Of a stretch of 12,562 bases of DNA, positions 1 through 7,167 are shown piece after piece. Made by a program: the position numbers and the translations under genes. The DNA comes from Chrysochromulina tobinii (lineage: Eukaryota; Haptophyta; Prymnesiales; Chrysochromulinaceae): assembly GCA_001275005.1 (NCBI GenBank), contig JWZX01000844.1:1-12562 (forward strand), given 5' to 3'. The notes beneath the pieces were generated by a model. The model searched no databases, was not told the origin of the DNA, and worked only from the letters and a program-made list of their open reading frames with translations. How positions within the stretch are numbered: position 1 is the first letter of the stretch; every line of letters begins with the position of its first letter.

Positions 1-409
1 TTGCAGTGAACATCGGCAGCGCTTCTGTCGTGTTCGAGCGGTTCAAAGCTTTGTGCTGGCATGTTATGCATCTCGGTGAAGCTGCACTTTCTGGCTGGGT
101 TTCAAGACGCCATTACCGATCGGAGACGGTGGAGAGGCGGTGGAAGTTCGATTCTGGTGCTGCAGTGACTTCTGTCTCCGAGCCAGCCAGGAAATCGAGC
201 GTGATATCACGTCCAGCGGGATTTGCCTGCGCTGCAGCTCGTGTGGACGCAACAGCCTTGGCAAGCTGCCGGTCGCTGCATCTCTGCCTTGGCAAGCTGA
301 CGGCCGCCGCGACACCGTCGTTACTCGACACCGTCGTTGTCACGCAACGGCGGCGTCGAGTGACTTCTTTTGCGTTTTGAGTATTGTGCAAGGCAGCACG
401 TATATCGTT
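1..409. other. Gene-free left flank with short local duplications
   Basis: No coding frame here has recognisable composition, domains or splice signals; the open frames on both strands overlap each other and run into the minisatellite. Two small direct duplications are visible: CCTTGGCAAGCTG at about 257 and again at about 287, and CGACACCGTCGTT at about 309 and 327. Nothing further is supported. Confidence 0.5.
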
Positions 410-960
410 CACGTTCTGTCTTGGGCTCAGCATCCTCATCGTGCTCAGCGGGCTCAGCATGCTCATCATCGGCAACATCGCCGCATCGTGCTCAGCGTGC
501 TCTGCAGGCTCAGCAAGCTCAGCAAGCTCAGCAAGCTCAGCATGCTCACTGTGCTCAGTATCCTCATTGAGCTCAGCAGGCTCAGCATGCTCATCGTATG
601 CTCATCGTGCTCAGCATCCTCATCGTGCTCAGTGTGCTCAGCAAGCTCATCGACATCGCGCTCAGTGTGCTCAGCATGCTCATCGTGCATCGCCAACATC
701 GCTGCAGCATGCTCGGGATCAGCAAGCTCATCAAGCACTGCCCGCTCATCAAGCTCAGCAAGCTCAGCGTGCTTAAGCGTGCTCAGCAGGCTGAGCATTC
801 TCATCGTGCTCAGCATCCTCATCATGCTCAGCGGGCTCAGCCCCCGTCAGTGCGCATCCTCATTGTGCTCAGTGGGCTCATCATCGCCAACATCGCCGCA
901 GCGTGCTCAGCGTGCTCAGCAAGCTTAGCGTGCTCAGCGTGCTCAGCTGCCTGATCGATC
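410..960. repeat. 9-bp GCTCAGCAT-type minisatellite with a longer interspersed motif
   Basis: This stretch is built from an imperfect 9-bp unit, GCTCAGCAA / GCTCAGCAT / GCTCATCGT, repeated dozens of times. A longer motif containing CAACATCGC interrupts it at about 473, 694 and 888, which suggests a higher-order period of roughly 200 bp. The period is a multiple of three and the common unit variants lack stop codons in the forward frames. Several long overlapping forward frames (Leu-Ser-Met/Ile, Ser-Ala-Cys and Ala-Gln-His type) and Ala-Glu-His or Met-Leu-Ser frames on the reverse strand therefore stay open. I see no splice-site arrangement, unique domain or single preferred frame, so I call it a minisatellite rather than a gene. 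A diverged exon encoding an AEH/DEH-rich acidic tract on the minus strand cannot be excluded. Confidence 0.85.
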
Positions 961-1613
961 TGCACATGCATTGCGTCGACGACAGTGCACTTGAGTCCAA
1001 GGCGGCGACAACAATGCTTGGTCAAGCAAGGAAGCTGACCTTGGGAGCCTCACGCGGATCTGTCACGCCGAGCAGCTATACATAGACGCAGGGCTTGTGC
1101 TAGACGCATCTACGCGTGTAGAAGCGGCCGCAGGGAGCGGCGCAATGCCGATCTTTTGGGGGAACTCTCGAGGTCTATAGCATCGTTTGTTCCCGAACCT
1201 TTTTTGGTCTAGATCCTGAAATGGTCCTTAATCAATACCCCTTTTGTGCACGTATTCATGCGAGTAATGCGATCTGCTCAACCTATGCTCAACCCAGTTA
1301 CACGCTTACCACCAAAAATCCTCCGGTCACCAGCCCACAGAGCTCCAGTTTCAAGTGATGTACCGGTCTACATGTACAGCATGATCTCTCACGCTCACAT
1401 GCTCTGATGCTCAACCCCTTGAGATGGGTAGTTGAGGGGGTGTTCATCGCTCAGAGACACCCCCTGAGGTTTCACACCCCCTTTAGTGAGTGATGTTTGA
1501 CACTCATAACTCACACCCCCTTTCCAACGCTCCAAAAACCTTCACACCCCACACGACCCCCACACGACCCACACACGGCCGACCGCGACCTGCTCCGCAC
1601 CACTAGGACAACC
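961..1613. other. Upstream intergenic region with CACACCCCCT-type C-tracts
   Basis: There is no supported gene. From about 1430 to 1560 the plus strand is rich in C-tracts of the form ACACCCCC. One of these (1457-1465) pairs perfectly with AGGGGGTGT at 1435-1443, giving a 9-bp stem with a 13-nt loop. The C-tracts lie 50-180 bp upstream of the ATG at 1614, so they may belong to the promoter or 5' UTR of that gene; this is inference from position only. The reading frame of the downstream gene is open back to an earlier ATG at 1497, but the residues there are Pro/His/Thr low complexity and the ATG at 1614 sits in a better context (ACCATGG). Confidence 0.5.
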
Positions 1614-3897
1614 ATGGCGCGCACACGAAGGGGCGAGGACAAGGGTGGCGACCCGTTGGTTGCCACAGAAGACCCACATCAGCACTTGCCTCAAAGGAAG
1701 CAGCGCCGCGCGCGCAAACCCTCTACCTGTGTTGAAGCAGTTGCAGTTGCAGCTGCAGCAGTAGCCGCAGATGCCGCCATTGATCAACCCGAACCTGTCT
1801 TCAACCTACAAGATCTTGCCGATCTTGTCGGAGGTAATAGCCCGACCCAGCGCCAATGCCAACAGGACCCATGACTGTACCACCGCCCACTGCAGGAGAG
1901 GGCGAGAACACTCCTATGAGCGACATCGATGGCGAGAAGGAGGGCGAAAGCGAGGCTGTCGCCACCGCCGATCCCGGACCTGTCTTCAACCTACAAGATC
2001 TTGCCGATCTTGCCAGAGGTAATAGCCCGACCCAGCGCCAATGCCAACAGGACCCATGACTGTACCACCGCCCACTGCAGGAGAGGGCGAGAACGCTACT
2101 ACGAGCTATCTCAATGGCGAGAAGGAGGACGACAGCAAGTCCGAGGACGACCATGAGCCCGAGGATGACGAGCAGAATGGCGAGCAGGACGATGCGGCTG
2201 CCCTGGCCGGCGATCAAGCTGAGACATCTGAACCTCGTGGTAATAGCCCGACCCAGCGCCAATGCCAACAGGACCCATGACTGTACCACCGCCCACTGCA
2301 GGAGAGGGCGAGAACGCTACTACGAGCTATCTCAATGGCGAGAAGGAGGACGACAGCAAGTCCGAGGACGACCATGAGCCCGAGGACGACGAGCAGAATG
2401 GCGAGCAGGACGATGCGGCTGCCCTGGCCGGCGATCAAGCTGAGACATCTGAACCTCGTGGTGTCGATCATTTAGGAGGTAATAGCCCGACCCAGCGCCA
2501 TCTGCCAACAGGACCCACATGACTGGGCATGACTGTACCACTGCCCACAGCAGGAGCCTTGATGGTGCAAGAGGGCGAGAACGCTATTACGGGCATGAAT
2601 ATCAATGGCGAGGAGGAGGGCGAGAGCGAGGCGGACAAGGTGGATGAGATCAGAAAGGAGGAAGACGATCAAGGGAGGGCCACTCATGTTCTGTACGACA
2701 AGGAGACTGACGAATTCAATTACAAGTCGTTAGCTAATGCAGAGCCCACGACAATCTCGCCGCATGAACTTGGACTCCATCCACATCTCGTTTACAGATG
2801 GTTTCTCAACGCGTGCAAACGAGCGCCGGGTCAATGGCTTAAGGTGGATGAGATCATAGATCTTGACGGTGCGTGCATACACAAATGCTCTCTTTTTGCC
2901 TCGCCTTGTTTACTTACTTTCGTGTGCTGATGGAGATGCACAGTTGCCGCACTGATGTACACGAGCAAAGGCACATGGAAGGGCCAGCCGAATTCAGATC
3001 GATCAACTGTGTGTGCTCCGCTATTCTAACCACAAATGCTGCTCTGTGCCCACCTTTGCTTTGTATGATTCACAGGGCACTCACCTCGACACTGATTTAG
3101 TCTACAAGGCTTTCAATCTGCGTCAAATCAAGAAGTGCAAACTCCACAAAGACAAATGGGTACATCTGATGGTGGGTAGTCATCAACACGTCGAGTCCGC
3201 GGGTGTCGACGCAGGTGCTATTGCAATCAAGTACAGGTCAACTCCAACGTTACATATCTGCGTGGCTGGCAGTCTCGCAAGTGCGGTTGCGCATGCTGGA
3301 GATCTTCAAGCCGCCGCTGCGATAGCAAAACGCGGAACAGAGTCGGTGGCTAGCCTTGATGCCTTCAAGGACATCAAGAACTACGTCAATACGAGCAACA
3401 TTTCCGGTTGGCACGTGCAGCCCCTGGGCCGAGATTACAAGCGCAAGGAGTTCCAAATAACGTCATTGGCATCTATCCGTCACCCTTGTGTGCTTCATGT
3501 CGAGGGGGTGAACTCCCGCGGGCAGGTTGAGCGCACTCACGCAATCACGGTTGCCAATAACATGGTGTTTGACGCTAACCATCGAGTTGCATTGCCATTG
3601 ACAAAGGAGGCGGTGGACGAATGCATTCCTGGGGGAAGTGACTACACCTTCAGGAGAATAATACGCGGGTTCATGGTTGTGCCCTCGAAGAGAGCTAGGT
3701 GCAGCTCTGCACCTAGCACCCATGCTCTTTTGCTTTCACTGACTCGATCGTGCGTCCTCTTACTATGCAGGGTGCCGCTTGCATCCGACGACAGCATCAT
3801 CGGCGTTGGCGTCGGCGGCGTCGGAGGCGGCGGCGGCGGCGGCGGCTGTGAGGCGCCTGTGCTCATTGTGCCGCTCAAGAAGCGCCGCTTGTGGTGA
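1614..3897 (+). CDS. Multi-exon protein with repeated acidic exons and a possible papain-like C-terminal domain
   Basis: I assemble eight exons: 1614-1833, 1896-2018, 2081-2239, 2302-2478, 2554-2868, 2944-3008, 3076-3698 and 3771-3897. All introns are GT-AG and the frame is continuous, giving 602 aa. The start is the ATG in ACCATGG. The N-terminus is basic and then Ala-rich. Exons 2-5 each begin with the same acidic stretch (GEGEN or QEGEN) followed by Glu/Asp-rich sequence, and introns 1-4 share one sequence. The first four introns are phase 1, so whole exons can be duplicated without breaking the frame. From about residue 400 the protein becomes globular: a Cys at ~415 in ICVAGSLASAV, a His at ~508 in THAITV and Asp/Asn at ~519/521 in FDAN are spaced like a papain-fold catalytic set. 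That assignment is inference. The last exon adds a glycine run and a basic KKRR end. The final 72-nt intron is a multiple of three, so its retention would give a 626-aa form. The exact family is not recognised; an origin in a mobile element is possible. Confidence 0.7.
1834..2553 (+). repeat. Tandem intron-exon cassettes: four copies of one intron
   Basis: Introns at 1834-1895, 2019-2080 and 2240-2301 are each 62 nt and identical as I read them, from GTAATAGCCCGACC to CGCCCACTGCAG. A fourth at 2479-2553 is a 75-nt diverged copy carrying an extra internal stretch with a repeated CATGACTG. Intron 2 plus exon 3 (2019-2239) and intron 3 plus exon 4 (2240-2460) form a 221-bp tandem duplication that differs, as far as I can see, by one T/C change in the exon. 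The first unit (1834-2018) is 185 bp. Its exon shares the beginning of the others, but its end resembles the end of exon 1 (VFNLQDLADL). All four introns interrupt the frame at phase 1. Confidence 0.9.
3694..3717. repeat. Perfect inverted repeat across the last donor splice site of the cassette gene
   Basis: Two exact 11-bp arms (GCTAGGTGCAG and CTGCACCTAGC) are separated by only two bases. The left arm contains the exon-intron boundary, CTAG|GTGCAG, so in the RNA the 5' splice site of the last intron (3699-3770) would sit inside a strong stem. That intron has a good acceptor after a pyrimidine tract (CTCTTACTATGCAG) and is a multiple of three long, so retention and splicing are both coding-compatible. 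This fits structure-controlled alternative splicing but does not prove it. Confidence 0.8.
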
Positions 3898-4201
3898 GAC
3901 GGATGAGCCGGCACGGAGCTTTTGAGGTGCTTTAGCACCTCAAGAGCAGTCCAGTGTTCGGGTCTCCAACTCGCTGCCAGCGGCGCTTCACAGTGTGGGC
4001 AGTGGCATCAGAGAGTTTGTCAGAGCGGGCGGCGTGGTCAGCGCGGCGGCAAAGGCGTCAGCAGCGGAGGCGGCCGTGTCGGAAGAGGCTGCGTCGGAGG
4101 AGGCTGCGGCGTCAGCAGCGGAGGCGGCCGTGTCGGAAGAGGCTGCGTCGGAGGAGGCTGCGGCGGCTCTGTGAGGCGACCGCTCTCATTGTGCCGCTCA
4201 A
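3841..4201 (+). repeat. Second copy of the 3' coding end of the cassette gene, plus a 54-bp tandem duplication
   Basis: The last coding stretch at 3841-3878 (GGCGGCTGTGAGGCG through ATTGTGCCGCTCAA) reappears in diverged form at 4162-4201, with two extra bases and a few substitutions. Between the two copies a 54-bp unit is present twice, exactly as I read it, at 4054-4107 and 4108-4161. One plus frame through it, open from about 3925 to 4173, reads as an Ala/Glu-rich segment (AAVSEEAASEEAAASAAE) but has no ATG. It could be a decayed or alternatively spliced extra 3' exon. Confidence 0.7.
3922..3943. repeat. Compact inverted repeat just after the stop codon of the cassette gene
   Basis: Ten-base arms TTGAGGTGCT and AGCACCTCAA match perfectly around a two-base loop, starting 25 nt after the stop codon. 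The stem would lie in the 3' UTR. It shares the AGGTGC/GCACCT core with the inverted repeat at 3694-3717. A role in 3'-end formation or mRNA stability is possible but not shown. Confidence 0.75.
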
Positions 4202-4204
4202 AAG

Positions 4205-4490
4205 CAAACGCATGGAAAACGCTCGAGCGACGGTCGGCTGACGCTCGCGCCACGGATTGGGATTGCCGCGCAGCCCGCGGCAAACGCATGGAAAACGCTC
4301 GAGCGACGGTCGGCTGACGCTCGCGCCACGGATGGGGATTGCCGCGCAGCCCGCGGCAAACGCATGGAAAACGCTCGAGCGACGGTCGGCTGACGCTCGC
4401 GCCACGGATGGGGGGGGTTTAGGGATGCCGCGCGGCCCGCGGCAAACGCATGGAAGACGCTCGAGCGACGGTCGGCTGACGCTCGGACCG
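4205..4490. repeat. Four tandem ~75-bp repeats in the intergenic region
   Basis: Units begin with GCAAACGCATGG at 4205, 4280, 4356 and 4442. Each contains the palindromic CGCTCGAGCG and a GC-rich tail (GCCGCGCAGCCCGCG or similar). Copies 1-3 are nearly identical and spaced 75-76 bp; copy 3 has an expanded G-run; copy 4 diverges after about 40 bp. Short open frames run through them in both directions, but none shows domain content or a usable start. Confidence 0.85.
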
Positions 4491-4689
4491 GGGCGACGGC
4501 GATTGATGCCGCGCGATGCGCGCCGCCGCGCAGCGTTTGCATCAACCGTCTGAGAATCGTTGCCGAACCGTCTTCCGAACTTCGCGTTTGTGCAAGAAAT
4601 TTGCAAACGGTCAGTTTGATTGTTAAGCTTACTTATTTCAGTCAAACTGTTAGGAAACACTCGTCAAACTTTTTTGCTGTGTACACACG
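4491..4689 (+). promoter_or_regulatory. Probable promoter/5' UTR of the DDD-motif glycosyltransferase gene
   Basis: After the GC-rich repeats the sequence becomes clearly AT-richer. CAGTTTGA at 4612-4619 is answered by TCAAACTG at 4642-4649, an inverted repeat with a 22-bp spacer, and GTCAAACT recurs at 4663. TTGATGC near 4503 pairs with GCATCAA near 4538 around a GC-rich core. No TATA box can be asserted. The call rests mainly on position directly upstream of the ATG at 4690. Confidence 0.35.
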
Positions 4690-6141
4690 ATGCAGCGGAG
4701 GCTGCTTGCGCCGCTGCTCATGACGTTATTGGTCGCCCCTTCAGACTCCACTGGCGCGGCGCGACAGCGCAACGCCGACGGTTGCGCAAGCAGCTTTGCG
4801 GAGCTCCATCCTCCTTGGTCGTGCCGCTTTGGTTCAGCACTTCGATTACCAAGCGTCCTGGTGCCGCTTGATGCTGCTGGGTGCACGACCAAGCCAGCTG
4901 ACCGGTGTTCATCGCGCAGTGGCAACTGGTCGCTGGCGAGCGTGCCGCCACCGCGACTCTACGTTGCCATCACGACCATTCCGCCTCGGGCGGGGCCACC
5001 GCTCCAACACGCGGTGGACAGCATCTTCAAGCAGCGTCGGCTCCCTGATAAGCTGATCGTGTCCGCTTCGGAACGGTACAAGCGCTTCGGTGACGCGAAT
5101 GTCGATCTTGCATCGCTGCGCGCAGATGACGGCCTTCATCCGAATCTCTTCGAGACGCGGTTGAAGCGATTGTCTTCGTGCGAGGATCTGGGTCCGGGCA
5201 CGAAGCTCCTGTGTGCGCTGCCGGTGCTGCGAAGTTTGGCTGCCGCAGAGCCTGACGGCCGCCGCGCCTTTGTCGTGCTGCTCGACGACGACCTTCGCTA
5301 CCGCCGCTTTGCGCTCCAATGGCTCGAGCTAGCCATCCAGAGCGACGGTCGTGGGGAGCGCAGAGCTCTCTCATATGACGTGTACACCCTGACTCCCGAG
5401 GGTCATGCCGTGTTGGGAGGGCTGTATCCCGGGCTGCTGGTCGGCGCGGGCCATGCACTCTTCGCCTTCGAGGTGCGCCTCCTCGATGGCATCGAGGCGT
5501 TCTTTCAGTGCGTGCGTGCGCTCGAGCCTCGTGCAACGTACCATGATGACGTCGTCATCTCGATGTTCCTTCAGGACGTGCGTGGGGAGCAGATCTATCG
5601 CATCGGCGGGACTGCCTGGGAGTTCGCGGCGAAGACGTTCCCCGACGTCCACGAGACCACTGTCTCGTTCCTCTCCAAGGGTGCCCTCCTTTCCCTAGGT
5701 AACTCCGCCGCCGAGGCAGCAGCTGCCACCACAAAGGTCACAAGAAAGGATGCCGTCGTTAGCCTGGCCAATGTCTCCTTGGTGGCTACCGGTACCATCC
5801 GGGGGCGCCGTGCGAAGGCTCATAATAAGCGAAAGGACACGGCGGATGATAGCACGAGCACAGGCACAAGCACGGACACGAGCGCGGCCGATGCGGCGGC
5901 GCTCTCCATGCTTGACGGCGGGCAGGCGGCGCTTGCTCTCGCAGGCAACGGCACCTCCGTGAGCGAGGCGCGTAAGGCCTACTTTTCCCGCCGAGCCGTC
6001 AATCTGGCCATGGGCGCCGTGCGCGCTCGTATCCTCGAGAATGGACTTTGCGGTGTGGCCAAGGGCGCGCCGGCGTGCGTGGGCGCGTGGTGCAAGTCGA
6101 AGGACTGGGGCGGCTACACGAAAAGAGCGGCCTCAAGTTGA
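4690..6141 (+). CDS. Secretory-pathway glycosyltransferase-like protein with a DDD motif
   Basis: This is one uninterrupted frame of 483 aa. Residues 1-16 are a hydrophobic signal peptide or short anchor with an Arg-Arg start (MQRRLLAPLLMTLLVA). From about residue 88 the sequence follows a GT-A style nucleotide-sugar transferase pattern: a beta strand ending in ITTIPPR (94-100), the Q-RRLPDKLIVS segment (115-125), EDLGPGTKLL (165-174), then LLDDDLRYRR (197-206), whose DDD would bind the metal and sugar nucleotide, and a downstream YHDDVVISMFL (284-294). ITTIP, DLGPxTK and DDD together are typical of a widespread but poorly characterised transferase family. The tail after ~340 is Ala/Thr/Ser-rich, probably linker, and ends with a short Cys-containing segment (CGVAKGAPACVGAWC). 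The predicted place of action is the ER or Golgi lumen. Donor and acceptor cannot be told from sequence. No intron is needed. Confidence 0.75.
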   Translation: MQRRLLAPLLMTLLVAPSDSTGAARQRNADGCASSFAELHPPWSCRFGSALRLPSVLVPLDAAGCTTKPADRCSSRSGNWSLASVPPPRLYVAITTIPPRAGPPLQHAVDSIFKQRRLPDKLIVSASERYKRFGDANVDLASLRADDGLHPNLFETRLKRLSSCEDLGPGTKLLCALPVLRSLAAAEPDGRRAFVVLLDDDLRYRRFALQWLELAIQSDGRGERRALSYDVYTLTPEGHAVLGGLYPGLLVGAGHALFAFEVRLLDGIEAFFQCVRALEPRATYHDDVVISMFLQDVRGEQIYRIGGTAWEFAAKTFPDVHETTVSFLSKGALLSLGNSAAEAAAATTKVTRKDAVVSLANVSLVATGTIRGRRAKAHNKRKDTADDSTSTGTSTDTSAADAAALSMLDGGQAALALAGNGTSVSEARKAYFSRRAVNLAMGAVRARILENGLCGVAKGAPACVGAWCKSKDWGGYTKRAASS

Positions 6142-6495
6142 CTACAACTACCACCGTGTTGAAGATGACCAATGTCGGCGATGTCGAATGTGCGGGGCGC
6201 GGGGCGGGTTGGGCGGGGGTTGGGGTAGAAAGTGAGGTGCACTGATCTCACCCGAACCGCGACAGAGGACTACGGTGTCACTCTAAGTCGAGTGTGTACG
6301 GCGTATCTCTCTAACTCTATGTAAGTCGCGTCGGAGCCACGGTGCCGACGGAGGGCTGGCGTTGTAGCAATGCGTTGTAGTGAAAATTCTCCATCGGATA
6401 TGACATCTATCATACATGTATCGATCTATCGGGCGCACTATAACTAGGCTAGTAGAAACATGCCCTGCACTACACGTACATACTTTCGGAAAACC
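6142..6495. other. Convergent 3' intergenic region with a G-rich tract
   Basis: This lies between the ends of two genes pointing at each other. At 6194-6225 six runs of three to five G are separated by one to three bases on the plus strand, a strong G-quadruplex-type sequence beginning 53 nt after the upstream stop codon. The rest is AT-richer, with ATCGATCTATCG-like short dyads near 6420-6433. No clear AATAAA-type polyadenylation signal is seen, and no gene. Confidence 0.5.
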
Positions 6496-7062
6496 TCAGA
6501 GCTCGTCTCGGTCTTTCTCGTTCTGCGCCTGCGGGCATACCTCTTCCTTTGCCCACGCGACCAGCTTCTCGACAGTGAAGTTGCTATAGCCAGTCAGCAT
6601 AGTCTGAGGCTGTGGGATGAAAGACTCGAGCAAAAAGTGTGCGATGAAGGGCACGTCCATGCGCGTCTGCCGCTCGCGCAGCTTGGGCGCTCCCTTCTTG
6701 GCGTTTGCCTGGTCTTCGTGAAAATTCCTGTGGATGTACGATGCCTGATCATCTGCTTGTACATCTATGTATCGCAACCTCCCAGGCTGGAGGCACTTGA
6801 AGGAGTGTGCGCTCTTTTGCACGGCCTTCATGCTTGCCTCGTAGCTCGCCATTTTCTTGTCCATGTAGGCAACCACGCCGCCGCCGGTGAGCATCTCGAA
6901 GCCGTCTGGTTTGGCAAGCGCAGGCAGGTCGCGGTGGTAGAATTCACTCGTCAGCTCGGTGAAAAGATTCGTCGGCTTCTTCTTCTTCTTCTTGCCAGCG
7001 AGCGCCCCAGGCGGCGCTGCCAACAACAGCGTCGCGAGTACGAGTAAGCTCGGCCGACGCAT
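6496..7062 (-). CDS. Small ER-lumen protein with signal peptide and C-terminal RDEL
   Basis: This single frame encodes 188 aa. Residues 1-22 form a textbook signal peptide (two Arg, then LLVLATLLLAAPPGALA), followed by a run of six Lys. The protein ends in KDRDEL, a KDEL-class retrieval signal, so the mature product should reside in the ER lumen. The middle is mixed helical sequence with only two cysteines, FKCLQPG near residue 90 and EEVCPQ near 176, possibly one disulfide. I do not recognise the family: the length and RDEL-like tail recall small ER stress proteins such as MANF, but MANF's eight-cysteine pattern is absent. It lies 105 nt downstream of the armadillo-like gene on the same strand and converges with the DDD-motif transferase gene. 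Confidence 0.75.
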   Translation of the reverse strand: MRRPSLLVLATLLLAAPPGALAGKKKKKKPTNLFTELTSEFYHRDLPALAKPDGFEMLTGGGVVAYMDKKMASYEASMKAVQKSAHSFKCLQPGRLRYIDVQADDQASYIHRNFHEDQANAKKGAPKLRERQTRMDVPFIAHFLLESFIPQPQTMLTGYSNFTVEKLVAWAKEEVCPQAQNEKDRDEL

Positions 7063-7167
7063 GTGAACGTGTGAACGAGCCGCAGGTTGGTGACTGTGAA
7101 CATAGTTTGAAGTGAAGAGACCTAGTGTATACCGTATACTGATGAGTGCGACTCGTCTCGCTCGAGC

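Noticed and set aside
140-928. Long plus-strand open frame of 262 codons across the minisatellite
   Set aside because: Its length comes from a stop-free 9-bp repeat; overlapping frames in both directions are equally open and none has domain content.
410-960. CRISPR array
   Set aside because: Units are 9 bp, contiguous and imperfect, without unique spacers, and the surrounding genes are eukaryotic in structure.
1801-2289. Minus-strand open frame opposite the cassette gene
   Set aside because: It mirrors the repeated cassettes, including introns, and is explained by the plus-strand splice model, which has consistent phases and GT-AG ends.
4038-4289. Pro-rich minus-strand frame over the 54-bp and 75-bp repeats
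   Set aside because: It is a composition-driven frame opposite Ala/Glu- and Gly-rich repeat frames; no start context, splice structure or recognisable family.
6460-7047. 195-codon plus-strand open frame
   Set aside because: It is antisense to the RDEL protein, whose signal peptide and retention signal are much stronger evidence of coding.
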